A stretch of 64,000 bases of DNA, from positions 1 to 64,000 of the forward strand of contig CACWQS010000004.1 in assembly GCA_902763155.1 (NCBI GenBank), in the 5' to 3' direction. This DNA is from an uncultured Pseudomonadota bacterium (GTDB lineage Bacteria; Pseudomonadota; Alphaproteobacteria; RF32; CAG-239). The translations under genes were made by a program, and so were the position numbers. The notes beneath the pieces were generated by a model. The model did no database searches. It was given only the letters and a program-made list of their open reading frames with translations, and had not been told where the DNA came from. Below are positions 45,063 through 55,530 of this stretch, piece after piece (the stretch's first letter is position 1; the number at the start of each line of letters is the position of its first letter).

Positions 45063-46334
45063 TTAAATTATTCTTTGCAATTTGCAAATAAAGAAAGCAT
45101 CCATTCCGCCATCTTGCTGCAGATGATACGGCAGAGTGCGCACCCAACCTTTGTTTTGAATTAAACCGCTGATTTTAATATCGGCATCGGTTATGGGCAA
45201 TATCTTGAAATTTTTATGCTGATTCAAAAAATTATCTATCTGCAATTCACCTTCGGCCTGAGCAATCGAACAAACACTATATAGGATAATTCCGTTCTTT
45301 TTGACGATTCGCGCGCTATTCTCAAGCAGTTGTTGTTGAATCTTTGCCTGTTGAATTACATCATCGGTCGTTTTGATATGTAATACTTCAGGATGCCGGC
45401 GAAAAGTTCCGGTAGCCGAACACGGCGCATCTAAAAGCACGGCATCAAAAGCCTCATCTTCTGTGGTATGCAAGAAATCAAGCGCATCGTCACATATTAT
45501 TTGCACTTTTTCTTCGAAGCCGATTCGCTGCATATTTTGCCTTAATTTTTCTAATCTGTCAGCAGAAATATCCACAGCGATTACTTCAGCCCCGCCGGCA
45601 AGCAACTGCGCGGTTTTTCCTCCTGGAGCAGCACACAAATCAACCACCTTTTTGCCTTTAACGTCACCCATCGCCATCACCGGTAGTGATGCAGCCACAT
45701 CTTGCACCCACCAATCTCCGTTTTCATAGCCTTCCATTGAAGATATTTTGGCGGCATCATGTAAACGCAAACTTCCGTTAGGCAAAATCTCGGCGTTCAG
45801 TTTTTTAGCCCATTGTTCTGGATTCGATTTTACACTGATATCTGTTCTCGGCTGTTCAAACACACTTTGTGCAATCTGTTCAATCTGCGCGGTATCATAG
45901 CCTTTTAATAGCGGCAAAAACGAAGCGGGCAGGGGATTTATTATCTGCAATTTTTCGCGCCAAAAATCAATATCTCCGGTAATTTTACGCAAAACGGCGT
46001 TTGCCATTCCGCTCAAAAACTTATCGCTGACCGCACGTACATTTTTCACCGTTTCGTTAATTACCGCATAAGGAGCGGTTTCCATAAATACCAGCTCGGC
46101 AATAGCCAAAAGTAATAAATACTGCGCTGTCCGATGCTTATGCGGAATCTTCTTTTTCAAGAATGTGCGCAAAATTTCGTTCAGCCCCGTCCAATGGCGT
46201 AGCGCGGTAAGAATCAGCATATTGGCAAACGGCAAATCTTTTTCGCCGAAATCATTTTTAAGTTCGGCGAAAAAGACTTTGTCCTCTATAATGGTTTGTA
46301 TCGTCTGCGCACACTTAATTCTTACGTTTGCCAT
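45063..46334 (-). CDS. rsmB: 16S rRNA (cytosine967-C5)-methyltransferase RsmB
   Basis: RsmB methylates C967 of 16S rRNA with SAM. The 423-aa protein has an N-terminal NusB-like RNA-binding domain (about residues 1-130), SAM-binding [10 protein letters not shown] (about 230-240) and catalytic cysteines in DAPCSATG and YSVCS. Usual sequences are DAPCSGTG and YSTCS, so both motifs vary by one residue, but both cysteines remain. Its start overlaps the RND pump stop by 20 bp. Confidence 0.92.
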   Translation of the reverse strand: MANVRIKCAQTIQTIIEDKVFFAELKNDFGEKDLPFANMLILTALRHWTGLNEILRTFLKKKIPHKHRTAQYLLLLAIAELVFMETAPYAVINETVKNVRAVSDKFLSGMANAVLRKITGDIDFWREKLQIINPLPASFLPLLKGYDTAQIEQIAQSVFEQPRTDISVKSNPEQWAKKLNAEILPNGSLRLHDAAKISSMEGYENGDWWVQDVAASLPVMAMGDVKGKKVVDLCAAPGGKTAQLLAGGAEVIAVDISADRLEKLRQNMQRIGFEEKVQIICDDALDFLHTTEDEAFDAVLLDAPCSATGTFRRHPEVLHIKTTDDVIQQAKIQQQLLENSARIVKKNGIILYSVCSIAQAEGELQIDNFLNQHKNFKILPITDADIKISGLIQNKGWVRTLPYHLQQDGGMDAFFICKLQRII

Positions 46335-49300
46335 GAGGTTCTTTCTTATAGTCCGTAATTGTCTGAATCAGAATATACATCAGCGGAATCAATACCAAAC
46401 CGGCAAATGTTCCGATAATCATCCCCGAAAATACCGGCACACCCACGGCCACACGGCTTCCGGCCGAAGCACCCGTTGCCCATACCAGCGGTGCCACACC
46501 CAAAATAAACGTCATAGCAGTCATTAAAACGGCTCTGAAACGTTCTTTGGTGCCATAAAGTGCTGCGTGTAAAATCGAATTTCCGTCTTTATGCGCTTCA
46601 CTGGCAAATTCCACAATTAAAATGGCATTTTTCGCCGCTAAACCTACCAACAATACCAAGCCGAGTTGGGCGTATATACTTAGCGACATTCGTGTTAAAA
46701 ACAACCCGATTAAAGCTCCCAGCATTGCCCCCGTTACTGAGAGCATAACCGCCAGCGGAATCATCCAACTTTCATATTGCGCCACCATGAACAGATAAGC
46801 AAACAAAATGGCAAACGCGATAATGTAGAAAATCTGCCCTTGGTTATTTTTCTCCTGCAAACTGGCACCCGACCAAGCATAAGTATAACCGCGCGGTAAT
46901 ATTTTCACCGCCAAATCTTCCAATGCATTCATTGCATCTCCGGTACTGAAACCGGCACGCGCCAAAGCATTTACCGTGGCACTCGGATATTGGTTATAGC
47001 GTTCGATACCGCGCGGCAACAACACAGTTTTAATCTTAATCAAACTGCCCAGAGGCACCATCGTCCCTTTACTGCTCGGCACATAAATTTTATCCAGACT
47101 GCTCAAATCTTTACGATATTTCCAATCGGCCTGAACCTTAACCTTATTAACCTGCGTCCCGATGTTAATATCATTGATATAGCTTGATCCGACGTAGGTT
47201 TGTAACGACGAATAAATTGTTCCGATAGGCACACCGATAGATTCGGCTTTCTCGCGGTCAATTTCAATATAAGCGTGCGGTGTTTGCGCATTATAAGTCG
47301 AATAAGCGAGCATAATCTGCGGCAATCCCATGGCGGCACGCGTAAAGTTATTAACCACCATTTCCAATTCATTCATATCTGTCGATTCTACCGCCTGAAT
47401 CTTGAAATCCATGGCGTTAGTCGCCCCCAACCCCGGAATAGCCGGTAGCTCAAATAATTGAATTTTAGCTTCTGAAAACTGGCTCATAATCATCTGCAAA
47501 CGTTGTAAGATATTGGTTGAATAATCCTTGTCATCTTTGCGGTCTTTCCAGTTTTCCAATGCCAACACGCCAAAGCCGACATTTTCGCCCTGACCGGCCA
47601 TAATGCTGAAACCCTCCAAATTCAACACAGACTTTACCGTCGGTTCAGTTTTAGATGTTTCTAAAATCTTTTGATTAACTGCCTTGGTTCTCACATTTGA
47701 AGCGCCTTCCGGCAACTGCACGTTAATCATAATCACCCCTTGATCTTCAGGTGGTAAAAATGATGTTGCGGTAACTTTCAAAAAGAAGCCTATACATAAT
47801 GCCAATATGCCTAAAATAAAAGCGATAATGCTGATTTTGCGTCCCAGATATCCGACCACAATCAAATATTTGCTTGTCAATCCCGATACAAAGCGATTAA
47901 ACCAACCGAGCGGACCACTGTGCTTCTCATCAAAAGGTCGCAAAAATGTAGCAGCCAAAGCCGGCGACAAAGTTAAAGCATTGATCGAAGAAAACGTAAC
48001 AGCAAAGCTGATGGTTATGGCAAATTGTTGATAAATTTTACCGGTAATACCGCCCATAAAAGCAATCGGTACAAAAATAGCCAACAATACCAACGTGGTG
48101 GCTACCACGGCACTCGATACCTGTTCCATAGCTTTGGTCGCGGCAGCTTTTGGTGAAAGATTTTCAGACTGCATCAAAAACAGCGAACGCTCCACCACCA
48201 CAATAGCATCATCTACCACCAAACCAATCGCCAACACCAAACCGAACAAGGTTAAAATGTTTAAGTTAAAACCGAGCGCTTTCATTACCGCAAACGTGGC
48301 CAAAATAGATACCGGAATGGCGATAGCCGGCACCAAAGTTGCCCGCCAATCTTGTAAAAAGATATAGCATACAAACACCACCAAACCGAAGGTCAGAAAA
48401 AGTGTGAAAAACACTTCTTCAATGGAAGCGATAATAAAATCGGTGGTATCAACAAAGATTTTAACTTCCAAATCCTCAGGATAAAAGCGTTCCAATTTTG
48501 CCAATTCGGCTTTAACTGCTTTCATGGCGTTCACGGCGTTGGCTCCCGATGATTTATTGATAAGAATAGCCACCGAAGGTTTTCCGTCCACAGTTGAATT
48601 AAGCAAATAGTTTTCCGATCCCAATTCTACTCTTGCAATATCTTTTAAACGCACCAATCCGCCTTCTTCAGCGGTACGAACAATGATGTTTTCAAAATCT
48701 TTCGGGTCATTCAAACGTCCTTGCGTTTCCAAAGAATATACCAATACCTGATTACCATCTCCCGGTGCCGAACCGATAGAACCGAGCGACGGTTGCACGT
48801 TTTGACTGCGAATAGCGTTTTTAATTGTATCAAGAGGAATATTGAGTGCCGTTACTTTGTCTGCATCTATCCACACTCGCATACTGGTAGCAGCACCCAT
48901 AACGTTCACTTCACCTACACCATATGCGCGGCTGAGGGCAACTTTAATATTGTTTTCAACGTAGTTATTTAAGAAGTTACTGTCATAAGTCCCGTTTGGC
49001 GATGTTACCTGCAAAAACGCCAAAATATCCGATGAACGGCGGCGCACGGTCACACCGATGCTTTGCACTTCGGTCGGCAAGGTTGCCACCACTTGCTGAA
49101 TACGGTTTTGCACCTTAACTTGGTCGATATCCGGATCGGTACCTGTTTCAAAAACTACTGAAAGTTGGTATGCGCCTGAGTTATATGAATTTGACGACAT
49201 ATAAAGCATATTTTCAATACCATTGATGGCTTTTTCAAGCGGAATACCCACATTGTTAGCCACCGTTTCGGCACTTGCCCCAGGATAGTTGGTGGAAACC

Positions 49301-49434
49301 ATAATCTCCGGAGGCGCAATTTCCGGATACATACCAATCGGCATCGTCATTACCGAAACAATACCGGCTAACGCCATCACAATGGCAATCACTACTGCAA
49401 AACGCGGTCTGTCAATAAAAAACTTTGAAAACAT
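46315..49434 (-). CDS. RND (HAE1/AcrB-type) efflux pump inner-membrane subunit
   Basis: These proton-driven trimers export drugs and other compounds from the periplasm. The 1039-aa protein shows the AcrB layout: N-terminal [22 protein letters not shown]4 proton-relay aspartates in [12 protein letters not shown], large periplasmic loops, and a second half ending in [23 protein letters not shown] TM11-12. It forms an operon with the adaptor (16 bp upstream) and a TetR gene. No outer-membrane TolC-like gene is in the window. Substrates cannot be told from sequence. Confidence 0.93.
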   Translation of the reverse strand: MFSKFFIDRPRFAVVIAIVMALAGIVSVMTMPIGMYPEIAPPEIMVSTNYPGASAETVANNVGIPLEKAINGIENMLYMSSNSYNSGAYQLSVVFETGTDPDIDQVKVQNRIQQVVATLPTEVQSIGVTVRRRSSDILAFLQVTSPNGTYDSNFLNNYVENNIKVALSRAYGVGEVNVMGAATSMRVWIDADKVTALNIPLDTIKNAIRSQNVQPSLGSIGSAPGDGNQVLVYSLETQGRLNDPKDFENIIVRTAEEGGLVRLKDIARVELGSENYLLNSTVDGKPSVAILINKSSGANAVNAMKAVKAELAKLERFYPEDLEVKIFVDTTDFIIASIEEVFFTLFLTFGLVVFVCYIFLQDWRATLVPAIAIPVSILATFAVMKALGFNLNILTLFGLVLAIGLVVDDAIVVVERSLFLMQSENLSPKAAATKAMEQVSSAVVATTLVLLAIFVPIAFMGGITGKIYQQFAITISFAVTFSSINALTLSPALAATFLRPFDEKHSGPLGWFNRFVSGLTSKYLIVVGYLGRKISIIAFILGILALCIGFFLKVTATSFLPPEDQGVIMINVQLPEGASNVRTKAVNQKILETSKTEPTVKSVLNLEGFSIMAGQGENVGFGVLALENWKDRKDDKDYSTNILQRLQMIMSQFSEAKIQLFELPAIPGLGATNAMDFKIQAVESTDMNELEMVVNNFTRAAMGLPQIMLAYSTYNAQTPHAYIEIDREKAESIGVPIGTIYSSLQTYVGSSYINDINIGTQVNKVKVQADWKYRKDLSSLDKIYVPSSKGTMVPLGSLIKIKTVLLPRGIERYNQYPSATVNALARAGFSTGDAMNALEDLAVKILPRGYTYAWSGASLQEKNNQGQIFYIIAFAILFAYLFMVAQYESWMIPLAVMLSVTGAMLGALIGLFLTRMSLSIYAQLGLVLLVGLAAKNAILIVEFASEAHKDGNSILHAALYGTKERFRAVLMTAMTFILGVAPLVWATGASAGSRVAVGVPVFSGMIIGTFAGLVLIPLMYILIQTITDYKKEPHGKRKN

Positions 49435-49449
49435 CTTGCCCTAATCCTC

Positions 49450-50625
49450 TTATTTATCTGCTAAAATACCTACTTTAATCGGCGAACCGTTTTGAATTTT
49501 AACAGTCCCCTGAACAATGATTTTTTCATCTTTATCCAAACCGCTTAATACCACTTGCTCAATACCGTTAACAACATCACCTAAAACCACCCGACGTTGC
49601 TCTGCCATACCGTGCCAATCGTTTTCTTTGCTGGCTTCCTGATTGATTTTTGCCACATAAACATAAGCCCCGTCTTTATCATAGTTTATAGCGGTCTGCG
49701 GCACTACCACTCTTAAATCCGGCTCATTGTCGGTAATTGCAGTCTGCACATAATTACCCGGAATGAGCCTTCCGGCTTTGTTTGCCACATCGGCATAAAC
49801 CGTGATGGTTGCCGTATTGGTATTAACCGAGTTATCAATAAATTTATTTACTACATCTTCGGTAATTGTTTCGCCGGTAGCCAGCGTAATGTGCATTTGC
49901 AAGTCTTTGTCCGCATAGTCTTTTTGCTGCAACGAAGCCACTTCTTTATCGGTCAGCGAAAAACTGATACGCACCGGATCTACTTGCACAATCTTGGCAA
50001 GCACCATACTCGATGCCACTACATAATTACCTTTTGTAACCAGAGCTTTACCTATTTTTCCACCAATCGGCGCCGTAACTTTTGTTTCATCTAAATCTTT
50101 TTTCGCCACATCAAGATTCGCATGCGCTTCTTCAACCGCCGCTTTAGCTTGTAAATATGCACTTTCCGAAGTATCAAATGTTGCTTTTGAGGCAAATTTT
50201 TCATTACTTAATTTTACCTGACGGTTATAATCGCGCTCGGCTTTAACCAGATTAGCTTGAGCACTATCAAGTTTAGCTTTTGCCAGCTCATAAGCGGCCT
50301 GATATTTCACCGAATCAATTTCAAACAGCACATCACCTTCCTTAACAATGCTGCCTTCGGTGAACAATACTTTTTCCACCGTTCCGGTAACTTGCGGTAA
50401 CACATTAACCTCGTTAATTGCTTCGATATACGAAATTTTATCAACCATCGATAAAACATCTTTTTCTTTGGTGTTTTGCGCCACCACATATACTTCACCG
50501 CCCATACCCATCATGTTCGGAGCCGGCGACAAGCGTCCTTTCAAATACCAGCCGATAGCCACACATAGCACAAATATACCGATTCGTTTTGAAATATTTA
50601 ATAAATCAGGATAATTAATTTTCAT
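49450..50625 (-). CDS. RND efflux periplasmic adaptor subunit
   Basis: The adaptor bridges pump and outer-membrane channel. The 391-aa protein has one N-terminal membrane anchor (IGIFVLCVAIGWYL), the biotinyl-lipoyl half (VLPQVTGTVEKVLFTEGSIV), an alpha-hairpin coiled coil (about residues 100-170, AKAKLDSAQANLVKAERDYN) and beta-barrel and membrane-proximal domains. The ATG at 50625 lies inside the 3' end of the TetR gene; a GTG at 50634 is an alternative start. Confidence 0.9.
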   Translation of the reverse strand: MKINYPDLLNISKRIGIFVLCVAIGWYLKGRLSPAPNMMGMGGEVYVVAQNTKEKDVLSMVDKISYIEAINEVNVLPQVTGTVEKVLFTEGSIVKEGDVLFEIDSVKYQAAYELAKAKLDSAQANLVKAERDYNRQVKLSNEKFASKATFDTSESAYLQAKAAVEEAHANLDVAKKDLDETKVTAPIGGKIGKALVTKGNYVVASSMVLAKIVQVDPVRISFSLTDKEVASLQQKDYADKDLQMHITLATGETITEDVVNKFIDNSVNTNTATITVYADVANKAGRLIPGNYVQTAITDNEPDLRVVVPQTAINYDKDGAYVYVAKINQEASKENDWHGMAEQRRVVLGDVVNGIEQVVLSGLDKDEKIIVQGTVKIQNGSPIKVGILADK

Positions 50626-51250
50626 TGTTCTCACTCACTGTCTTTATACTGTTAAAAATAAGGTTAAAGCCGGTTTTTACGGCATCATCAAAATCATGAA
50701 TTAAGCGTTTGGTAAAGTATCCGTCTAAAAGCCCGCTATACATCATACGCAGTATTTCGGCAATCATTACCACATCAACTTCAGGACGAATTTTGCCGCG
50801 TTCCTGCAAACTTTTCAGACTTTCAAACATCAGCTTACGCCCGATATTCTGCGTTTTTTCGATAGAAGGCCGCACCTTGCTGATAATGCTTTCGCTCCAC
50901 TCCATTTGGCTGGTAACGAAAAACAGGAATTTTGAGAATTTTTCATCTTCTCTTATATGCTTATTTATCAATAATTCCATTTCGATAATATCATCAAAGT
51001 CAAGCGCTCCACGCTGAGCTAAAAACTCATTTATCAACACCATGTGCCGTTCGGCAAAATCATTGATTAACGCCGCCACAATATCCGGTTTGTTTCTGAA
51101 ATTCCAATAAACCGCCCCTTTAGTCAAATTGATACGCTTGGCAATTTCATCAAAAGTGGTTTTTGAATATCCCTTTTCGCAGAACATATCCATTGCCGAT
51201 GACAAAATCGCCTCTCTGGTCTGCAAGGCATCTTCTTTGGTTCGACGCAT
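50615..51250 (-). CDS. TetR/AcrR-family repressor of the RND operon
   Basis: The 211-aa protein has the N-terminal TetR helix-turn-helix (about residues 8-55: REAILSSAMDMFCEKGYSKT, TFDEIAKRINLTKGAVYWNF) and a C-terminal ligand-binding domain of the AcrR/TtgR type (WSESIISKVRPSIEKT). It is the first gene of the pump operon. Two inverted-repeat operators lie upstream (51272-51287 and 51322-51343). The second closely resembles the E. coli AcrR operator (ATACAT...ATGTAT), so autorepression relieved by a pump substrate is the likely mode. Confidence 0.93.
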   Translation of the reverse strand: MRRTKEDALQTREAILSSAMDMFCEKGYSKTTFDEIAKRINLTKGAVYWNFRNKPDIVAALINDFAERHMVLINEFLAQRGALDFDDIIEMELLINKHIREDEKFSKFLFFVTSQMEWSESIISKVRPSIEKTQNIGRKLMFESLKSLQERGKIRPEVDVVMIAEILRMMYSGLLDGYFTKRLIHDFDDAVKTGFNLIFNSIKTVSENNEN

Positions 51251-51271
51251 TATTTACCTCTCTATGTAATC

Positions 51272-51287
51272 CATACTTGTTGGTATG
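51272..51287. promoter_or_regulatory. Candidate TetR-family operator 1
   Basis: catac-ttgttg-gtatg is an inverted repeat located 22 bp before the TetR start, near the expected transcription start. Confidence 0.6.
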
Positions 51288-51321
51288 TATATATCATAAA
51301 TTTCAAAATGCAACATTTTTT

Positions 51322-51343
51322 TATACATTCAGGTATGTATGTT
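51322..51343. promoter_or_regulatory. Candidate TetR-family operator 2 (AcrR-like)
   Basis: tatacattcaggtatgtatg contains inverted ATACAT/ATGTAT half sites similar to the known AcrR operator. A TTGCAT...TATACA promoter on the minus strand (about 51290-51315) lies between the two operators. Confidence 0.65.
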
Positions 51344-51378
51344 TAATAACTATACGTCAAAAACAATCGAAATTCGTA

Positions 51379-52398
51379 TCAGTTTGCCCATGCCGGCCCG
51401 CTTTTCGGCGTGTCATTTTTAGCCGGTTGCGAGGCATTATCTTCACCTGTCAGATAAGTCTTGGTTTCAATTTTGTTTTGTAACGGAGTAATTGTCTGTC
51501 CCTCTGCCAATCCTCCGTCATCACTCCATTCTTCGTTTTCATCGACTTCATTTTCTTCATGCTCGTCTTCAAAACCGGAATCAAGAGAAGAATTTGCCGC
51601 AAATAACAAATTTCCCAACACTTCCAGATGTTCATTGGTTAAGAATAAAATACATTCGGCTTGCCCCACTTTCGGCTGAATTTTGGCATTGGCATAAGCC
51701 CATGCGCTTAATGAACATAAACGATTGCGATAAGCTATCCAACTGTCAAACATGTCGCGATAATTACCGCTTCTTAAGTCCGGAGCATTATTCCACTTGC
51801 CGACAAAATCGTCATGCAGCAAAGTATTATACATATCCTTAACACGCTTTGTCTTACGCTCCAATTCCACATTTAAACATTCATTCTTGGCTTTTTTAGC
51901 TTGCTCTCGGCAATGCGTATATTCATTGTCATGCTCATAAACCTTAAACAGACTGAATTTGTCATTTCGTTCTTTTCCACGATAGTTCATCAATTCAACA
52001 ATGCTGTCCAAATGCGCTCTGTGATGAAATGTATGATACAATGTGCATGAATATTTTTCGGTGATAAGCGGCTCCAAATATTTGGAAGATGCTTCAGAGA
52101 GCGAACAAAGACGATTACGATACGCCGTCCATGCCGAATACATATCACGCAGCATTGCAGCGTTAGCCTGCTGACTGCCGTTCCAAGACATCAGTTGCAC
52201 ATCGCCTAAAATTTTCCGATAATCCTCTTTTACATTATTCAACACTCTTCTGGTTTCTTCTTTTACGCAATCATCTATATCGCTGGCAAAACGCATACAG
52301 TGTTTAAATTCGGCATCGTCCTCATATTCCGGCATTGTAGCTTGAGCAAAATTCGAAAAACAAAAAACAGCCAACAAAACTAACCCAAAATTTTTCAT
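51379..52398 (-). CDS. Secreted protein with two LprI-like (lysozyme-inhibitor-type) repeats
   Basis: The 339-aa product has a signal peptide (MKNFGLVLLAVFCFSNFAQA) and two homologous domains (about residues 30-140 and 155-260). Each carries CxxxxxxxxxC, a WNGSQQ/WNNAPD segment, the signature SAWTAYRNRLCSL or DSWIAYRNRLCSL, and a late Cys. This matches DUF1311/LprI, a family including lysozyme inhibitors. An acidic tail (about 270-300, EDEHEENEVDENEEWSDD) follows. It may protect the cell wall from host lysozyme; that role is inferred from the family. Confidence 0.8.
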   Translation of the reverse strand: MKNFGLVLLAVFCFSNFAQATMPEYEDDAEFKHCMRFASDIDDCVKEETRRVLNNVKEDYRKILGDVQLMSWNGSQQANAAMLRDMYSAWTAYRNRLCSLSEASSKYLEPLITEKYSCTLYHTFHHRAHLDSIVELMNYRGKERNDKFSLFKVYEHDNEYTHCREQAKKAKNECLNVELERKTKRVKDMYNTLLHDDFVGKWNNAPDLRSGNYRDMFDSWIAYRNRLCSLSAWAYANAKIQPKVGQAECILFLTNEHLEVLGNLLFAANSSLDSGFEDEHEENEVDENEEWSDDGGLAEGQTITPLQNKIETKTYLTGEDNASQPAKNDTPKSGPAWAN

Positions 52399-52456
52399 AC
52401 CACCCTCTTTATTTATTTTATAAAGAGCATAATACTTTTGAAAAGTAAAAACAAGA

Positions 52457-53206
52457 TTAAAGTTCAGAAAACCCTATACCTTGGCGCAAAATACGTTGTG
52501 CTTCCGCAGTATATTCTCCTGCCTCATTATGCACCGCAAACGGCGGTAAAATTCGTGCCGGTGCTTTAGAATCTTTTTGCGCGCAAACAATCACCCGTTT
52601 AGCTTCCTGTCCTTTTTTTGAATATACTGGCAACATCGTCATACCACCGGCTTTGCCGTATAAAACAGCACAAATATGCGGCAGAGCTTCGGCGCGATTT
52701 ATTATATAAATTTTACCGAACGGCTTAGTCATTTTTAGGCAAAACATAAGCCACCCCGCCAATCCGCCATCATTCAAATTATGGGCAGTGGCTTTACTTA
52801 TATTCGGTGACGGCATGTCGCTTTCGCTATAAGGCGGGTTAGAAATTACCACATCAAAACTGCACGGTTTCAAATCTTCGTCGTTGATTTTTTCACAAAT
52901 ATCAGCCTGATGATAATGCAAAAAATCAAAACCGTTGGCTTTAGCGCTCATTTCGGCAAGTTCGGCTAATTTCGGCTGAATTTCCAATCCGTGAATTTCC
53001 ACATTTTGACTTTGCAAACGTTGCGCCAAACAAAGCGAAACGGCACCTGTTCCGGCACCAACGTCCAAAATCCTAACACCTTTAAGATTGCCGGAAACAA
53101 ATGCAGCCAAAAGCACCGCATCGCTTGAGGCTCTGTATCCGTCAAGCGGCTGAAAAATCTTTACCTGTTTATCCAGCAAATAGTCGTTACTGTAATCTTC
53201 CGGCAT
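52457..53206 (-). CDS. trmN6: tRNA1(Val) (adenine37-N6)-methyltransferase-like protein
   Basis: TrmN6 (YfiC) adds m6A at position 37 of tRNA1-Val. The 249-aa protein has the family start FQPLDGYRASSDAVLLAAFV, the SAM-binding ILDVGAGTGAVSLCLA and the catalytic NPPYSESD (N6-adenine methyltransferase NPPY). The ATG at 53206 is preferred over the TTG at 53224 because of the GAGAG ribosome site. The gene is separated from the ferredoxin gene by a terminator. Confidence 0.87.
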   Translation of the reverse strand: MPEDYSNDYLLDKQVKIFQPLDGYRASSDAVLLAAFVSGNLKGVRILDVGAGTGAVSLCLAQRLQSQNVEIHGLEIQPKLAELAEMSAKANGFDFLHYHQADICEKINDEDLKPCSFDVVISNPPYSESDMPSPNISKATAHNLNDGGLAGWLMFCLKMTKPFGKIYIINRAEALPHICAVLYGKAGGMTMLPVYSKKGQEAKRVIVCAQKDSKAPARILPPFAVHNEAGEYTAEAQRILRQGIGFSEL

Positions 53207-53222
53207 ATCATCTCTCAAAAAC

Positions 53223-53253
53223 AAAAAAACTCAGGCAAACAACCTGAGTTTTA
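53223..53253. terminator. Terminator after the ferredoxin gene
   Basis: ctcagg/cctgag stem with A7 on the left and TTTT on the right; on the minus strand the T tract ends the ferredoxin transcript. Confidence 0.75.
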
Positions 53254-53269
53254 TACCTTAACTTACCGA

Positions 53270-53509
53270 TTAGTCATTTGCATTAGGGCAAATTTTTGCT
53301 TGTTCTGCATTAAATTTGATTGCTTCCGGATTAGCTTCGGAATCATTGGCGATAGCACCTACCGGGCATTCGGCAATGCAAACACCGCAATCAATGCAGG
53401 TATCCGGATCAATCACCATCTGGCTGTCGCACAAGTGCATAGCGCTAACCGGACAAACAGCGGCACAAGCACCACATTTAATACATGTATTATCAATTAC
53501 TGAAGGCAT
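53270..53509 (-). CDS. 2[4Fe-4S] ferredoxin
   Basis: The 79-aa protein is a bacterial-type ferredoxin that carries electrons on two cubane clusters. Cysteines at 9, 12, 15, 19 and 38, 41, 44, 48 form two CxxCxxCxxxCP motifs, with a helical tail. It is divergent from trxB and ends at a terminator, so it is a single-gene unit; the partner oxidoreductase is not in the window. Confidence 0.95.
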   Translation of the reverse strand: MPSVIDNTCIKCGACAAVCPVSAMHLCDSQMVIDPDTCIDCGVCIAECPVGAIANDSEANPEAIKFNAEQAKICPNAND

Positions 53510-53640
53510 AATAAATCTCCTAATTAAAAATTTGAACTACCCCTTAATCTACTCATTTAAAAACGAAATGCAAGTGTTTTTTCTTTGCCGTGCTTGAAAT
53601 ATGTCGCTTACCCATTATTTTATGCTCAAAGGAGAAAATA

Positions 53641-54567
53641 ATGGCAGAATACAAATCGGACTTGCTCATCATCGGTTCCGGTCCGGCCGGATACACGGCA
53701 GGCATATACGCGGCACGGGCAGGGGTAAAATCGCTGATTGTCGCCGGTGCGCAGAAGGGTGGTCAGCTTATAAAATCCAGCGAAGTGGAAAATTTTCCCG
53801 GCTTTACCGAAGTTATCAGCGGATATGATCTGATGCATCGTATTCACAAGCAAGCCATGAATTTGGGTGTGCATCTGATAGATGACGAAATTACCGAAGT
53901 CGATTTTTATGATCACCCGTTTGTTTGCAGTTCGGCGAGCGGCAATTCGTTTATGTCAAAGTCGATTATTATTGCCACCGGTGCATCAGTAAATTGGCTC
54001 GGTCTGCCGAGTGAGCGCAAATACATCGGACACGGCGTATCTTCATGCGCCACTTGCGACGGATTTTTTTATAAAGGCAAAGAGGTGGCGGTCGTCGGCG
54101 GTGGTAATTCGGCATTGGAACAGGCATTATATCTTACCAACTATGTGGAGAAGGTGTACCTTATCCATCGCCGTCATTCGTTTAATGCCGAACATGCTTT
54201 ACAAAAACGCCTGTTTGAAAATCGCAAAATCACTATTTTTTGGAATAACGTAGTTGATGAAATTGTCGGCACTGAAGAGCCGTTGGAAGTTACCGGTATT
54301 CGGATTCGCAACGTTAAAAGCGATAAGAAAAAATTTTTGGATGTTGCCGGAGTGTTCGTTGCCATCGGCCATCACCCCAATACCGAAATGTTTCGCCGTT
54401 ATCTTCAACTAGATGCGGGCGGCTATATTATTACCAAACCTAAGAGTAACGCAACTGATATTAAAGGTGTGTATGCCGCCGGCGATGTGTGCAATCCGTA
54501 TCGCCAAGCGATTATCGCCGCCGGTTGCGGAGCCAGAGCCGCCCTAGAGGCGATTCGCGAATTGTAA
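53641..54567 (+). CDS. trxB: Thioredoxin reductase
   Basis: TrxB uses NADPH and FAD to reduce thioredoxin. The 308-aa protein has the N-terminal FAD-binding GSGPAGYTAGIYAARA, the redox-active CATC at residues 136-139, the NADPH-binding VVGGGNSALEQALYL and the C-terminal FAD motif GVYAAGDVCN. The ATG at 53641 follows AAAGGAG; the longer frame from 53590 has no ribosome site. It is a single-gene unit. Confidence 0.95.
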   Translation: MAEYKSDLLIIGSGPAGYTAGIYAARAGVKSLIVAGAQKGGQLIKSSEVENFPGFTEVISGYDLMHRIHKQAMNLGVHLIDDEITEVDFYDHPFVCSSASGNSFMSKSIIIATGASVNWLGLPSERKYIGHGVSSCATCDGFFYKGKEVAVVGGGNSALEQALYLTNYVEKVYLIHRRHSFNAEHALQKRLFENRKITIFWNNVVDEIVGTEEPLEVTGIRIRNVKSDKKKFLDVAGVFVAIGHHPNTEMFRRYLQLDAGGYIITKPKSNATDIKGVYAAGDVCNPYRQAIIAAGCGARAALEAIREL

Positions 54568-54571
54568 TACC

Positions 54572-54604
54572 AAAAAAAAAGAAGGGGCAGCTCGGTGGCC
54601 GCCC
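54572..54604 (-). terminator. Terminator of the 54639-55088 gene
   Basis: Minus strand gggcggc pairs with gctgccc over 7 bp, followed by ccttcttttttttt. Confidence 0.75.
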
Positions 54605-54638
54605 GTCTGATTTGCTCTTGTTTGGTTTCATCATCTTC

Positions 54639-55088
54639 TTAAGGGTGTATAGCTTTGCTCACACGCTCAATAAAATGACGCATTGTTTCCGGCAACAGTG
54701 AGTGATTAAACACAATTGTTTTATCTGACACGCTCTTGCGCACTCCATCACGCTCTACCATGTGGTATAAGATGTAGGCAGTAATCTTGTTGCCGAGATG
54801 AATGTTGTTCATTGCCGTTCCATAGCCGAGAACATCAACGTCGCAATTCTCCGGAAACTCAATTTTCTCAACCTGATCGCTACTGAGCTCAACTTGGCCT
54901 TGGTAAGAAAGTTCCATACATTTCTTTTCATTTTCATTTTTCACAAGTCGATATTCCGGTTCGTTAAGCAGCTTTCCGTAGACCTCTTTATACTCAAGCA
55001 TGATGTTTACATACTGTTTACCGAAAAATTCGTAGAAGTTTACTTCTTGAACTGTTCCGCAGATTCTAATAATACCTTTTTCTTCCAT
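54639..55088 (-). CDS. Hypothetical protein
   Basis: I do not recognise this 149-aa protein. It has no signal peptide or membrane segment and looks alpha/beta (GTVQEVNFYEFFGKQYVNIM, FPENCDVDVLGYGTAM). It is a single-gene unit with a clear terminator at 54572-54604; no strong Shine-Dalgarno precedes the ATG. Base composition is somewhat less AT-rich than the neighbouring gaps. The clean coding frame and terminator are the evidence that it is a real gene. Confidence 0.55.
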   Translation of the reverse strand: MEEKGIIRICGTVQEVNFYEFFGKQYVNIMLEYKEVYGKLLNEPEYRLVKNENEKKCMELSYQGQVELSSDQVEKIEFPENCDVDVLGYGTAMNNIHLGNKITAYILYHMVERDGVRKSVSDKTIVFNHSLLPETMRHFIERVSKAIHP

Positions 55089-55175
55089 ACTTTTGTGTTT
55101 TAAGGGTTATACATAAAAATTTTATTTGCCTTAAAAATAGCGGATTATTCAGTTTTTGTCAAGTTTGTTTTTATA

Positions 55176-55205
55176 GCAAAAAAAACTCTCCATGAACGGA
55201 GAGCT
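55176..55205 (-). terminator. Terminator after infA
   Basis: ctctcc/ggagag stem with a T-rich tail on the minus strand (complement of A8 at 55178-55185). Confidence 0.75.
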
Positions 55206-55226
55206 TTAGCAAATACACTAAAAAAT

Positions 55227-55448
55227 CTAATCTTTGTGGCGGAAAGTAATGCGTCCTTTGGTCAAGTCATAAGGTGTCATTTCAATATCTACCTTATCTC
55301 CCACCATCACACGAATACGAAATTTACGCATCTTACCTGCGGTGTGCGCTAAAATTTCCACCCCGTTTTCCAACTTTACCCGAAACATTGCGTTCGGTAA
55401 CTTTTCAATAACTTCGCCGGTCAATTCCAGCAATTCTTCCTTACTCAT
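55227..55448 (-). CDS. infA: Translation initiation factor IF-1
   Basis: IF-1 binds the ribosomal A site during initiation. The 73-aa protein is a single OB-fold with the family pattern [39 protein letters not shown] and [20 protein letters not shown]. Length is typical. It lies 82 bp downstream of topA on the same strand. Confidence 0.95.
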   Translation of the reverse strand: MSKEELLELTGEVIEKLPNAMFRVKLENGVEILAHTAGKMRKFRIRVMVGDKVDIEMTPYDLTKGRITFRHKD

Positions 55449-55530
55449 ACAAAATCCTCAAATTTGTCATCTTTTGCCCAAGGTATAAACACATATTGCA
55501 CATTTTGCAAGAAAATTATGCAAAAAATGC

